DNA of 64,000 nucleotides. It comes from Bacillus sp. FSL H8-0547. GTDB lineage: Bacteria; Bacillota; Bacilli; Bacillales; Bacillaceae. The position numbers and the translations under genes are program-made. The stretch lies in NCBI GenBank assembly GCA_038002745.1, contig JBBODD010000002.1, positions 1-64,000 on the forward strand. The letters are read 5' to 3'. Under the pieces are notes generated by a model. It was given only the letters and a program-made list of their open reading frames with translations, was not told the DNA's origin and did not search any database. Below are positions 55,057-64,000 of this stretch, one piece after another; within the stretch, counting starts at the first letter, position 1, and every line of letters begins with the position of its first letter.

Positions 55057-55170
55057 AAAAAAAACCTCTTTGCATGAGGCTGCAAAGAGGCATAATCATC
55101 CTGTCAAATAAGAACACAGGTGTGATTTTCCGTTCCTTTTGCAGCCTCTCTGGACTTCATTAAAAGGTGG
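55057..55170 (-). promoter_or_regulatory. PyrR attenuator between pyrR and pyrP
   Basis: AGTCCAGAGAGGCTGC (55156-55141) followed by a terminator with CCTCTTTGCA / TGCAAAGAGG stem and eight T (55090-55057). Second of three tandem attenuators. Confidence 0.93.
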
Positions 55171-55171
55171 T

Positions 55172-55860
<689 letters not shown>

Positions 55861-55879
55861 TCATTTTTCAACTACGGCT

Positions 55880-55908
55880 ATTATGACAAATCATATGGCT
55901 TGTGTCAA
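55880..55908 (-). promoter_or_regulatory. Sigma-A promoter of the pyr operon
   Basis: TTGACA (55908-55903), 17 bp, CATAAT (55885-55880) on the minus strand. The -35 overlaps the stop codon of the upstream pseudouridine synthase gene. Confidence 0.8.
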
Positions 55909-56819
55909 TGACTTTTTTTCAGATCTTCGATTACCTGCTTAAATTCAGCAGGGAGCGGAGCATTAAATTCAAGGTACTCGCCCGTGCGGGGATGCTTAAA
56001 GCCGAGAACGCCTGCATGAAGCGCCTGGCCTCCGATATTCGGCGTTTTTTTCGGGCCGTATTTCGGATCGCCGACAATAGGGAAACCGATGTATTTCATA
56101 TGAACTCTGATCTGATGCGTTCTGCCTGTCTCAAGCTGGCACTCAATCAGCGTGTAGCCTGCAAAGCGGTCAAGAACATGAAAATGAGTGACAGCGTCCT
56201 TGCTGTGCTCATTTGTAACCGTCATACTCTGGCGGTCCTGTTTATCGCGGCCGATCGGAGCATCAACTGTCCCTTTGTCATGCTGAATAATCCCATGAAC
56301 AATCGCCTGATAACGTCTTGTAACCGATTTTTCTACAAGCTGATTAACCAGTGACTCGTGCGCCATGTCATTTTTGGCAACCATCAGAAGTCCTGATGTA
56401 TCTTTATCAATCCGGTGGACAATGCCCGGTCTCATGACGCCGTTAATGCCGGAAAGGTCCTTGCAGTGGGCCATCAGTCCATTGACAAGCGTCCCTGACA
56501 AATGTCCCGGTGCAGGATGCACAACCATTCCTTTAGGTTTATTGACAACAAGAACGTCTGCATCTTCATAATAAACATCAAGATTCATTTCTTCCGGCAG
56601 AACATCAAGCGGTTCAGGGTCCGGAATGAGAAGAGTGACCGTATCGCCGGGCTGAACTTTATAATTGCTTCTTGACTCCCCGTCATTTACTTTCACGTGT
56701 CCTTCTTTAATCCAGATCTGGACCTGGCTTCTTGACCAGTCTGCATTTTCCGAAGCAAGCAGCTTATCAAGGCGTTCATATTTATTGCTGTCATCAATCT
56801 TAATTTCTATGCTGTTCAT
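55905..56819 (-). CDS. RluA/RluD-family pseudouridine synthase (YlyB)
   Basis: Isomerises uridine to pseudouridine in 23S rRNA, by similarity to RluD. N-terminal S4 domain (about 14-60), then the catalytic fold with Asp138 in [10 protein letters not shown] (135-144). 304 residues. It overlaps lspA by 20 bp, the usual lspA-ylyB pair. The exact target sites cannot be told from sequence. Confidence 0.92.
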   Translation of the reverse strand: MNSIEIKIDDSNKYERLDKLLASENADWSRSQVQIWIKEGHVKVNDGESRSNYKVQPGDTVTLLIPDPEPLDVLPEEMNLDVYYEDADVLVVNKPKGMVVHPAPGHLSGTLVNGLMAHCKDLSGINGVMRPGIVHRIDKDTSGLLMVAKNDMAHESLVNQLVEKSVTRRYQAIVHGIIQHDKGTVDAPIGRDKQDRQSMTVTNEHSKDAVTHFHVLDRFAGYTLIECQLETGRTHQIRVHMKYIGFPIVGDPKYGPKKTPNIGGQALHAGVLGFKHPRTGEYLEFNAPLPAEFKQVIEDLKKSH

Positions 56820-57282
56820 TCACTTTCTCCTTCTCTTGTTTCCCATCTAAAAGCATGACGATAAAGAGCAGCGCCACTCCCACACAAAGTGCAGAATCCG
56901 CTACATTGAAAATTGGAAACGGGTATGTACCAATATAGGTTTGGACAAAATCAACCACTTCCTGATGGATCACTCTGTCAATAAAGTTCCCGATCGCACC
57001 GCCGAGCATTAAGCCGAGGGCAATCCCCATCAGACGGCTGCCGTTTGTATATTTTTGGATATAAACAACCAGGCCGGCTACTACAATAACCGTAATCACG
57101 TAAAAAAACCACATCTGGCCCTGAAGAATTCCCCAGGCAGCTCCCTGATTCCGATGTGAGGTAATATACAGGACATTTTCAATAACCGGTATGCTTTCCC
57201 CGATTTCAAGTTCTTTCACAATCAGCCATTTTGTCAGCTGATCCAGAGCAATAATCACAAGTGCGATGAGATAATAAAGCAC
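56800..57282 (-). CDS. lspA: Lipoprotein signal peptidase
   Basis: Aspartyl membrane protease that cleaves prolipoproteins at the lipid-modified Cys. Four TM helices in 160 residues; catalytic Asp102 in GNFIDR and Asp129 in FNVADS, with the conserved Asp14 and NQGAAWG loop. Confidence 0.96.
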   Translation of the reverse strand: MLYYLIALVIIALDQLTKWLIVKELEIGESIPVIENVLYITSHRNQGAAWGILQGQMWFFYVITVIVVAGLVVYIQKYTNGSRLMGIALGLMLGGAIGNFIDRVIHQEVVDFVQTYIGTYPFPIFNVADSALCVGVALLFIVMLLDGKQEKEKVNEQHRN

Positions 57283-57362
57283 AAGCTTTCCCCAACTTTC
57301 CTATAATATACTTCTGAATTGTATCACAGGCAAAATAGAAGAGCAAAGCTTGTCTGAAGGTA

Positions 57363-57743
57363 TTACATATATTCTTCTGCTTCTGAATAGAGGGGTGGAT
57401 GATAATTCATGTGAGGCAGGGATTTTCGTTCATACAGTTCCTGAAAAGCAAAATCATGAATGCTTCTTGCAGTGGGGATAATCGCTAATTTCTCAAGTTC
57501 AATTGCAAGGCCGGTTTCTTCACAAATGCCGTACGTTCCGTTTTTTATTTTCAAGAGCGCTCTCTCAACGTCATTCAGCTCTTCTTTTACATGTCCCATA
57601 ATTGTTTTTTCTTTGTATGGATAAAATAAATGAGGCTGTTCTGTCTCCATATCAAACAGACAATGATCAAAAAGCCTTGACTTAAGCTCTCGCTGCATCA
57701 ATTGAAGCTCATGCCAGATAGCATCTATACTCATAGCGGACAT
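57363..57743 (-). CDS. ylyA: DksA/TraR-like RNA polymerase-binding protein YlyA
   Basis: 126-residue protein with an N-terminal helical pair and a DksA-type segment NGTYGICEETGLAIELEKLAIIPTAR. Only one Cys remains in that segment, so the four-Cys zinc finger is lost. The B. subtilis orthologue in this position binds RNA polymerase and affects spore-germination genes; I infer a similar role. It lies between lspA and ileS. Confidence 0.8.
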   Translation of the reverse strand: MSAMSIDAIWHELQLMQRELKSRLFDHCLFDMETEQPHLFYPYKEKTIMGHVKEELNDVERALLKIKNGTYGICEETGLAIELEKLAIIPTARSIHDFAFQELYERKSLPHMNYHPPLYSEAEEYM

Positions 57744-57830
57744 CTCCTTGTGGCTTGGCTTTGTACCTATAGTCTATCCGGTTTGAAACTCCTCACGCTT
57801 TTAAGAATTTTCCTGTGGAGGGAATAAGAA

Positions 57831-57848
57831 AAGCGGAATCAGCCGCTT
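57831..57848 (-). terminator. Second hairpin behind ileS
   Basis: AAGCGG / CCGCTT stem followed by TTCTT on the minus strand, about 25 bp beyond the main ileS terminator. It is probably a back-up terminator and also resembles the repeat-like scraps near 15 and 43555. Confidence 0.45.
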
Positions 57849-57873
57849 AGCTAACAGGAAAAAATACACAAAA

Positions 57874-57898
57874 AAACCGCTGAACAATTCAGCGGTTT
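57874..57898 (-). terminator. Terminator of ileS
   Basis: AAACCGCTGAA / TTCAGCGGTTT stem, 3-nt loop, then a run of T on the minus strand, directly after the ileS stop. Confidence 0.85.
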
Positions 57899-57905
57899 TC
57901 TATGT

Positions 57906-60677
57906 TTAAGCAGTCGTATAATGTTCGTCAACAATTGCTGCACAGCGCGTGCACAGTGTTTTGTGATTTTCATTTTCGCCCACATCGGTTGTGACAACCC
58001 AGCATCTTTCACACGTTTCGCCTTCAGCAGGTTTAACTGTGATTTTCACTTTGTCGCAAGTATGTGCATCCTGCGGAGCGTCCTCATAATTTCCAGCAAG
58101 CTTAAAGCCTGATACAATGAACAGCTGCTTTAAGTTTTCATCAATTGATTCAAGCAATTGTTTCGCTTCCCCGTTCGCATATACTTCGATGCTTGCAGTT
58201 AACGATTTGCCGATTACTTTTTCATTGCGGGCTGCTTCAAGTGCCTTTAAGACATCATCGCGAAGCTCCATGAAAGCATCCCATTTCTTCTCAAGCACGT
58301 CAGCACCGGCAATTTCCTTGCTTTCAGGCATATTTGTCAGCTGAACGCTTTCTTCTGAAACAGAGTCGATGTGTGCCCATACTTCATCAGCTGTATGAGG
58401 AAGGATCGGCGCAACAAGCTTGACAAGTGAAAGCAGCGTGTCATAAAGAACGGTCTGAATGGCGCGGCGCTCTTTGTTATCAGGAGCTTCGATGTAGAGA
58501 ACATCTTTAGCGAAATCCAAATAGAAGGAGCTGAGTTCAATCGTGCAGAAATTATGAACCGCGTGGAAAATAGCAGCGAACTCATAGTCTTCATACGATT
58601 TTTTCACTTTGTCTGTCAGTTTATTCAGCTTCACCATCATGTAACGGTCAACATCGCGCAGCTCGTCAAACGCGAGGGCATCTGTTTCAGGGTTAAAATC
58701 AGCAAGGTTACCAAGAAGGAAACGGAACGTATTGCGGATTTTTCTGTACACCTCTGCTACTTGCTTCAGAATGTTGTCTGAAACTCTTACATCAGCCTGA
58801 TAGTCAACAGACGCTACCCAAAGACGAAGAATGTCTCCCCCAAGCTGGTTCATAACTTTTGAAGGCAGCACAACGTTCCCAAGAGACTTACTCATTTTGC
58901 GCCCTTCTCCGTCCAGTGCAAAACCATGGCTGAGAACGCCTTTATATGGAGCTTTTCCTGTTACAGCAACACCTGTGGACAGGGAAGAGTTAAACCAGCC
59001 GCGGTATTGGTCAGAGCCTTCCAAATAAAGGTCTGCCGGACGCTGCAGGTCATCTCTTTCAAGCAATACTGCCTGATGGGAAGAACCAGAGTCGAACCAG
59101 ACATCCATGATGTCCTGTTCTTTCGTGAAGTTTCCGTTCGGGCTGCCCGGATGCGTGAACCCTTCAGGAAGAAGATCTTTTGTTTCACGTTCAAACCAGA
59201 TGTTTGAACCGTGCTCGCGGAACAGGTCGGAAACATGATTGATTGTTTCATCCGTAATAATCGGCTCTCCGTTTTCTGCATAAAAGACAGGGATCGGAAC
59301 CCCCCATGCACGCTGTCTGGAAATACACCAGTCCCCGCGGTCGCGAACCATATTGAACAATCTTGTCTCGCCCCAGGCAGGAACCCATTTCGTTTCTTTT
59401 ACTGCCTGAAGAAGATCCTCGCGGAAATCCTTGATGGATGCAAACCACTGGGCAGTTGCACGGAAAATGGTCGGTTTTTTCGTTCTCCAGTCGTGAGGGT
59501 ATGAGTGTGTGATGAAAGAAAGCTTGAGCAGTGCTCCTGCTTCTTCAAGCTTTTCAGTGATCGGTTTGTTGGCAGCATCATAGAACATGCCCTCAAACCC
59601 TGGTGCCTCGCTTGTCATATGGCCTTTTTCATCAACCGGACAAAGGACATCAAGACCGTATTTCTGGCCGACGATAAAGTCGTCTTCACCATGACCTGGT
59701 GCAGTATGAACACAGCCCGTACCTGCATCTGTCGTTACATGTTCTCCTAAAACAACAAGTGATTCGCGGTCATAAAGCGGATGCTTTGCAGACACTTTTT
59801 CAATTTCTGCGCCTTTGAATGTTTTGACAGCCTTATAGTCTGCCCACTCAAGTTCTTTAGCTACCGTTTCAAGCAATGCGGATGCAACAACGAATGATTC
59901 CCCGTCCACATCTGCCACCGTATACTCAAGGTCCGGATGAACGGCAATGCCAAGGTTTGCAGGAATCGTCCACGGAGTAGTCGTCCAGATAATGATTTTT
60001 TCTCCGCCATTCAGCACATCATTTCCCTGTGCAACAGTAAATGCTACATAAATAGAAGCAGAGCGTTTGTCATAATACTCGATTTCAGCTTCTGCAAGAG
60101 CAGACTCACTGGAAGGTGACCAGTAAACCGGCTTTAATCCTTTATAGATGTACCCTTTCTTTGCCATCTCACCGAACACTTTGATTTGCTGTGCTTCGTA
60201 TTCCGGATTCAGCGTCACATAAGGGTTTTCCCAGTCTCCGCGAACACCGAGACGCTTAAACTGCTCCCGCTGATTGTTGATCTGCTCCCACGCATACTCT
60301 GCGCACAGCTTGCGGAATTCGGCTACACTTAGTTCTTTTCGGTTTACTTTTTTGTTTTTAGTCAGAGCCGTTTCAATCGGCAGACCATGTGTGTCCCAGC
60401 CGGGAACGTACGGAGCGTTGTAGCCGCTCATGGATTTATAGCGGACGATAAAATCCTTCAGCACTTTGTTCAGTGCATGGCCCATGTGGATATCTCCATT
60501 TGCATACGGCGGTCCGTCATGAAGAATAAACATCGGGCGGTCTTTTGTGCGCTCCTGCACTTTTTGATAAATCGTCATTTCTTCCCATTTTTCCTGCATT
60601 TGCGGTTCACGGTTAGGAAGGTTTCCTCTCATCGGAAATTCGGTTTTCGGCATCAGCAGGGTATCTTTGTACTCCAT
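57906..60677 (-). CDS. ileS: Isoleucyl-tRNA synthetase
   Basis: Class I synthetase charging tRNA-Ile, with editing of Val. HIGH-type motif HMGH (64-67), KMSKS in the second half of the Rossmann fold, an editing CP1 domain between, and a C-terminal zinc site CERC...CTRC. ATG 60677 ([10 protein letters not shown]) gives 923 residues; the upstream 19-codon extension reads into the T-box leader. Controlled by the T-box at 60713-60980. Confidence 0.97.
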   Translation of the reverse strand: MEYKDTLLMPKTEFPMRGNLPNREPQMQEKWEEMTIYQKVQERTKDRPMFILHDGPPYANGDIHMGHALNKVLKDFIVRYKSMSGYNAPYVPGWDTHGLPIETALTKNKKVNRKELSVAEFRKLCAEYAWEQINNQREQFKRLGVRGDWENPYVTLNPEYEAQQIKVFGEMAKKGYIYKGLKPVYWSPSSESALAEAEIEYYDKRSASIYVAFTVAQGNDVLNGGEKIIIWTTTPWTIPANLGIAVHPDLEYTVADVDGESFVVASALLETVAKELEWADYKAVKTFKGAEIEKVSAKHPLYDRESLVVLGEHVTTDAGTGCVHTAPGHGEDDFIVGQKYGLDVLCPVDEKGHMTSEAPGFEGMFYDAANKPITEKLEEAGALLKLSFITHSYPHDWRTKKPTIFRATAQWFASIKDFREDLLQAVKETKWVPAWGETRLFNMVRDRGDWCISRQRAWGVPIPVFYAENGEPIITDETINHVSDLFREHGSNIWFERETKDLLPEGFTHPGSPNGNFTKEQDIMDVWFDSGSSHQAVLLERDDLQRPADLYLEGSDQYRGWFNSSLSTGVAVTGKAPYKGVLSHGFALDGEGRKMSKSLGNVVLPSKVMNQLGGDILRLWVASVDYQADVRVSDNILKQVAEVYRKIRNTFRFLLGNLADFNPETDALAFDELRDVDRYMMVKLNKLTDKVKKSYEDYEFAAIFHAVHNFCTIELSSFYLDFAKDVLYIEAPDNKERRAIQTVLYDTLLSLVKLVAPILPHTADEVWAHIDSVSEESVQLTNMPESKEIAGADVLEKKWDAFMELRDDVLKALEAARNEKVIGKSLTASIEVYANGEAKQLLESIDENLKQLFIVSGFKLAGNYEDAPQDAHTCDKVKITVKPAEGETCERCWVVTTDVGENENHKTLCTRCAAIVDEHYTTA

Positions 60678-60712
60678 CGGTATTCCTCCAGACAGTTTGT
60701 AATGGGGCAGAA

Positions 60713-60980
60713 AAAACACAAAAAACCTTCTCATCCCAGAAGGGACGAGAAGGTTTCTCGCGGTACCACCCTTTTAGACAAGCTAAAAAACGCTTATCCT
60801 CTTTGAGATTCGTAACGTGAATAACGCGTTTTTGCTTACTGATTCTATAGGTTCAGCAAAAAAACTCGAGGGTGATTTTCGCAAGTTTGCTTCTTTGCCG
60901 GACTCGCACCATCTCCGGCTCGCTTTGAAAGACTTCATACTGCTACTGTCCCTGTCATGGTTTTTTAATCATTTATAATA
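60713..60980 (-). promoter_or_regulatory. Isoleucine T-box leader of ileS
   Basis: The T-box sequence GGTGGTACCGCG lies at 60770-60759. Stem I has GACAGGGACAGTAGCAGT, the AGCGAGCCGG segment and GGTGCGAGTCCGG; the specifier codon appears to be ATC (60876-60874), an Ile codon. The terminator CGAGAAGGTT/AACCTTCTC (60755-60723) ends in T residues. Uncharged tRNA-Ile should allow read-through. Confidence 0.94.
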
Positions 60981-60993
60981 TAGTAGTCATCAA

Positions 60994-61023
60994 ATTATAT
61001 GTGAAATGGTGCTTCAAAGTCAA
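60994..61023 (-). promoter_or_regulatory. Promoter of the ileS T-box transcript
   Basis: TTGACT (61023-61018), 18 bp, TATAAT (60999-60994) on the minus strand. The -35 overlaps the last codons of divIVA. Confidence 0.75.
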
Positions 61024-61541
61024 GACTGCACCTTTGATTCTTCGCGCTCTTCATATAATGATTCCAGTTCATACTCAAGGAGGTGATCCCAGTCATCATT
61101 TTTAAGAAGGTCAAGCTGTGCTTCAATCAGCATCTGGAAGCGGGTCCTGAAAACTTTCGACTGCTTTTTCAGCTCTTCGATTTCAACGGCTATTTTTCTT
61201 GATTTAGACAAGGATTCATTGATGATCCGGTCAGCGTTTTTCTCTGCTTCCTTCACAATCAGCTTCGCTTCCTTTTGTGCGTGTCGGCGGACTTCCTCAG
61301 CGGCCTCCTGCGCTACAAGAATGGATTTATTAAGTGTTTCCTCGATATTTGAAAAATGACCAATACGTTCGTTAAGTTCAGTCACTTTGTTTTCGAGTTC
61401 TTTTTTCTCGCGGATGGCAAGCTCATAATCTTTGATGACCTGGTCGAGGAATTCATTGACTTCGTCCTCGTCATAGCCCCGGAACCCTTTGTTAAATTCT
61501 TTGTTATGAATATCAAGCGGTGTTAACGGCACTTCTGCCAC
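61020..61541 (-). CDS. divIVA: Cell-division and polarity protein DivIVA
   Basis: Curvature-sensing coiled-coil scaffold at septa and poles; it directs MinJ/MinCD and, in sporulation, origin anchoring. The conserved N terminus PLTPLDIHNKEF with GYDEDEVNEFLD is the lipid-binding part, followed by coiled coil (about 30-60 and 70-150). 173 residues. Last gene of the ylm cluster and immediately ahead of the ileS promoter. Confidence 0.96.
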   Translation of the reverse strand: MAEVPLTPLDIHNKEFNKGFRGYDEDEVNEFLDQVIKDYELAIREKKELENKVTELNERIGHFSNIEETLNKSILVAQEAAEEVRRHAQKEAKLIVKEAEKNADRIINESLSKSRKIAVEIEELKKQSKVFRTRFQMLIEAQLDLLKNDDWDHLLEYELESLYEEREESKVQS

Positions 61542-61628
61542 CTCCAGTATGTATTGATCAATCGATCTTTCTTCAAGTATAATTCATATTTTGACAGAAA
61601 AGGCAAAAATCCTTCTATTTTCCCAAAT

Positions 61629-62399
61629 TTATTTTTGAATCCCGTATGAGATTTTCCACTTATCTTTCTTTGTCCTGCCATCAATCGACAACAGTTTGGA
61701 TCTGCCGTGGCCTCTTACAGAAAGCGTGTCTCCTTCTCTGCATTCAAATGACGGCTGCTCGATGACCCGAAAGTTTACTTTCACATACCCGGATTGAATC
61801 AGTGCGCCAATTTTTTGCCGGGAAATGTTATAGACAGATGCTGCAACAGCATCAAGCCTTAACGAGCTCACGGTCGCTGTTTTTTCAAGCATTTCTTCCA
61901 CGTGGAGGATGCGCTCACTCCAATCAAGTGCTTTCAGCGAAACCTTTGCCCGGCCAATTTCAGTCAAATTCATCAAAAGAAAAGCTTCTGTTTCTTTTGC
62001 AGCAACCAGCTGGATCCGGTCACCTGAAAACAGCAGGTCGCCGAATTTTGAACGTTTGAGCCCGAGTGACATTAAAGAACCCAATACTTGCCGGTGCTCG
62101 ATGGCAACAAACTTAGACGGATACCCGATCTCAAGCAGGGACAGCTGAAAATCATCATGGGAAGGAGTAAAGTAGTCCGGATAGAGCAGCGCCCGCTTCC
62201 GTTCCATATCCTCGCCCGAAAACTGAAGTCGAACGTCTTCTCCTGACCCGACAACGGCTTTCACCATCTCCTGCTCCCTCGGGTCGAGAAAATCGGTCAG
62301 CTTTGGAGAATAATTGGTCAAGACACTTTCTTTCCATTCAGCCGCCTGATCGATAAAATGCCGTTCTTCCTCTCTGAAGTGCTGATAAATGTGGTCCAT
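61629..62399 (-). CDS. ylmH: S4-domain RNA-binding protein YlmH
   Basis: 256-residue protein with a C-terminal S4 domain (about 183-240, LRLDAVAASVYNISRQKIG). In B. subtilis YlmH acts in an alternative ribosome rescue and quality-control route that overlaps with RqcH activity; rqcH is also in this window. The usual place between ylmG and divIVA. Confidence 0.92.
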   Translation of the reverse strand: MDHIYQHFREEERHFIDQAAEWKESVLTNYSPKLTDFLDPREQEMVKAVVGSGEDVRLQFSGEDMERKRALLYPDYFTPSHDDFQLSLLEIGYPSKFVAIEHRQVLGSLMSLGLKRSKFGDLLFSGDRIQLVAAKETEAFLLMNLTEIGRAKVSLKALDWSERILHVEEMLEKTATVSSLRLDAVAASVYNISRQKIGALIQSGYVKVNFRVIEQPSFECREGDTLSVRGHGRSKLLSIDGRTKKDKWKISYGIQK

Positions 62400-62455
62400 G
62401 CTTATCTTCCAGCCTTTTCGTTAAGCTCCTATAAATTGGAGCCAAAATGAAAACA

Positions 62456-62474
62456 GTGCCGTTATGTACGGCAC
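62456..62474 (-). terminator. Hairpin between ylmG and ylmH
   Basis: GTGCCGT / ACGGCAC stem with 5-nt loop and a T-rich tail (TGTTTTCATTTT) on the minus strand. Tail is interrupted, so it may only attenuate ylmH-divIVA. Confidence 0.5.
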
Positions 62475-62484
62475 CGCCTGTATC

Positions 62485-62748
62485 TTATCCAATCATTGTG
62501 AAGATTGAGTTAAGCCCGTATCCTGCAAATCGCAGGGCAAGAAGTGCAACAATTGGTGAGATGTCAATCATGCCAAGCGGCGGAATAAACCTGCGGAAAG
62601 GTTCAAGGTACGGCTCTACAATTTTAGCAAGCAGCTGTCCGAAACTGCTTTCTCTTGCATTCGGAAACCATGAAAGCAAGATATAAATAATAATCGCATA
62701 AGAGTAAACCTGCAACAACGTAAATAAAACATCAGCTACTACGCCCAT
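62485..62748 (-). CDS. ylmG: YggT-family membrane protein YlmG
   Basis: 87-residue membrane protein with two hydrophobic helices (about 4-25 and 64-84) and the family motif EPYLEPFRRFIPPLG. Linked by position to cell division genes; molecular role unknown. It starts 6 bp after sepF. Confidence 0.92.
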   Translation of the reverse strand: MGVVADVLFTLLQVYSYAIIIYILLSWFPNARESSFGQLLAKIVEPYLEPFRRFIPPLGMIDISPIVALLALRFAGYGLNSIFTMIG

Positions 62749-62754
62749 TTAATT

Positions 62755-63195
62755 TTACCACCTCTGATCTTCTTCCGAGACAATTTCTGAAATCGAACCT
62801 GCAACATCAACGTTATCCGGTGTGCACAGGAAAATATTCGCTCCGATCTTCTGAATGTCTCCCCCTATAGCGTACACAGTTCCGCTTAAAAAGTCTACAA
62901 TGCGCTTTGCCTGATCATGCTGAATGCGCTGCAGATTGACAACAACTGCCCGTCTGTTCTTCAGCTGATCGGCAACGTCCTGAGCTTCAGCGTAAACTCT
63001 CGGCTCGCATAAAACCACTTTAGATGATTTCTGAACACTTTGCAAACTGACAACATTCTGTTTGGTCTGCTGCGGCTTTGGAGGAAATGGCTGTTCTTCC
63101 TCGTAATCATAGTCCTGATGCCTCTCCTGCTCAACGTATTCATATTCTTCCTCATCAAGGGCAAAAAAGCTTTTAAACTTATTTTTAATACTCAT
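62755..63195 (-). CDS. sepF: Cell division protein SepF
   Basis: Membrane-anchored FtsZ partner that shapes the division septum. N-terminal amphipathic helix ([11 protein letters not shown]) binds the membrane, an acidic low-complexity linker follows (about 14-65), then the FtsZ-binding core with [22 protein letters not shown]. 146 residues. Confidence 0.95.
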   Translation of the reverse strand: MSIKNKFKSFFALDEEEYEYVEQERHQDYDYEEEQPFPPKPQQTKQNVVSLQSVQKSSKVVLCEPRVYAEAQDVADQLKNRRAVVVNLQRIQHDQAKRIVDFLSGTVYAIGGDIQKIGANIFLCTPDNVDVAGSISEIVSEEDQRW

Positions 63196-63216
63196 GTACG
63201 TGACACCTCCGATTTC

Positions 63217-63885
63217 TTATCCAACCAGGGCTGAGCCGATGCGGATGAAAGTAGCGCCTTCTTCAACCGCTATTTCAAAGTCATTCGACATTCCCATAGA
63301 AAGCTCACTGCAAGGTGCATACGGCAGATGAAGGGACTTTACTTCCCCTCGTAATGTACGGAGCCTTTTGAAGGATTCTCTCAATACATGTTCATCATCT
63401 GTGTTAGGCGCCATAGTCATTAATCCGACGACAAGAATGTTCGGATAATTCTCAAGCTCCTTAACAAATGGGAGAACTTCCTCAGGTGTCATGCCATGCT
63501 TGGATTCTTCTCCCGACGTATTCACTTGAATGAAGCACTTTACTTTATCATCGGCCCGCTTGTCAATTTCTTTAGCAAGCGAGAGCCTGTCCAGGGAATG
63601 TATGTAGTCTGCTTTATCAATCATGTCTTTTACTTTTCTCGTCTGAAGGGTTCCGATAAAATGCCATGAAGCACTGTTTCCTATAGCTTCGTATTTTTCG
63701 GCAAGACCTTCATTTCTGTTTTCGCCAAGATGTGCAATGCCTGCTTCAACAGCTTCTTTCGCCCGTTCAATGCTGACATATTTTGTGACGGCAATCAGTC
63801 TGATCTCATCCGGATTGCGGTCTGTTTTGCTGCATGTATGTTTAATTCTTGCACGTATTTCCTCTAAGTTCTGTTTGACGCTCAC
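63217..63885 (-). CDS. ylmE: PLP homeostasis protein YlmE (YggS/PLPBP family)
   Basis: Single-domain PLP-binding protein that balances vitamin B6 pools. PLP-binding Lys35 in [17 protein letters not shown], and C-terminal [27 protein letters not shown]. Start is GTG at 63885, overlapping the ylmD stop as GTGA, with GGGAGG 11 nt upstream; the longer open frame beyond it is out of frame with the real ylmD and is a shadow. 222 residues. Confidence 0.94.
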   Translation of the reverse strand: MSVKQNLEEIRARIKHTCSKTDRNPDEIRLIAVTKYVSIERAKEAVEAGIAHLGENRNEGLAEKYEAIGNSASWHFIGTLQTRKVKDMIDKADYIHSLDRLSLAKEIDKRADDKVKCFIQVNTSGEESKHGMTPEEVLPFVKELENYPNILVVGLMTMAPNTDDEHVLRESFKRLRTLRGEVKSLHLPYAPCSELSMGMSNDFEIAVEEGATFIRIGSALVG

Positions 63886-64000
63886 AGTTGTTTTTGCCTC
63901 CCCTTTAAACCGATAAATCCAGCCATTCTTCCGGTCTTGCCCTGATCTCTCCTGTGTGAAAAAAACAGGGAAGATTCGCAGCTTGTACAAAGCGGGCTTG
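63882..64000 (-). CDS. ylmD: YlmD, C-terminal part (laccase-domain purine nucleosidase family), cut by window edge
   Basis: The last 38 codons of a gene entering from the right edge: [20 protein letters not shown] then GLK and a short extra tail ending GRQKQL. HRRD and GKTGRM are hallmarks of the YfiH/YlmD (DUF152) family. The stop TGA overlaps the ylmE GTG. Frame differs from the open frame that extends ylmE upstream. Confidence 0.85.
   Translation of the reverse strand, partial: SPLCTSCESSLFFSHRRDQGKTGRMAGFIGLKGRQKQL

Noticed and set aside
60723-60980. Small RNA gene between divIVA and ileS
   Set aside because: The conserved structure is explained by the Ile T-box leader with its terminator.

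Overview
The window is a chromosomal segment of a spore-forming, low-to-moderate GC Gram-positive bacterium of the Bacillaceae (Bacillus sensu lato). The signs are SpoVM, SepF/DivIVA, RemA, FapR with its operator, PyrR attenuators, an S-box (SAM) riboswitch and an Ile T-box. Gene order follows, from memory, the Bacillus subtilis ylmD-ileS-pyr-cysH-ylo-fap-smc-ftsY block almost gene for gene. Nearly everything is on the minus strand. The exceptions are rpmB, rqcH and one small membrane-protein gene.

Layout, left to right (opposite to transcription): 1-260, a non-coding stretch with a five-copy 21-bp periodic repeat and the ftsY terminator; 261-5712, ftsY, smc, rnc; 5804-9503, fatty-acid and phospholipid initiation (acpP, fabG, fabD, plsX, fapR) with the FapR operator; 9519-13135, recG and the two-subunit serine dehydratase; 13310-15357, fakA and its Asp23-like partner; 15637-16006, rpmB and the 26-codon spoVM; 16110-21113, thiN, rpe, rsgA and the PrkC/PrpC kinase-phosphatase pair; 21118-30822, rlmN, rsmB, fmt, def, priA, coaBC, rpoZ, gmk, remA, yicC; 30920-35453, the calcium P-type ATPase and divergent rqcH.

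The only accessory-looking stretch is 35498-37044. It holds a VOC-family gene, two copies (one decayed) of a highly structured interspersed repeat, an orphan terminator, and two small unrecognised genes in AT-richer DNA. Next comes the assimilatory sulfate/siroheme operon (37270-43331) under a SAM riboswitch, whose first gene is a very short YezD-like ORF. A small membrane-protein gene with an odd start site follows. The complete de novo pyrimidine operon (44068-55717) has three PyrR attenuators. It is followed by rluD-type synthase, lspA, a DksA-like gene, ileS behind a T-box leader, and divIVA-ylmH-ylmG-sepF-ylmE-ylmD(partial).

Most of the window is conserved core. I see no phage, IS element, CRISPR array, toxin-antitoxin or defence island. 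The observations most worth following are the exact 21-bp TACTTG array at the left edge, the nested inverted repeat and its decayed neighbour near 36 kb, the riboswitch terminator that carries the ribosome binding site of YezD, and the shared DNA between the recG terminator and the fapR promoter. Family assignments are from recognition of motifs and remembered homologues; no search was run.
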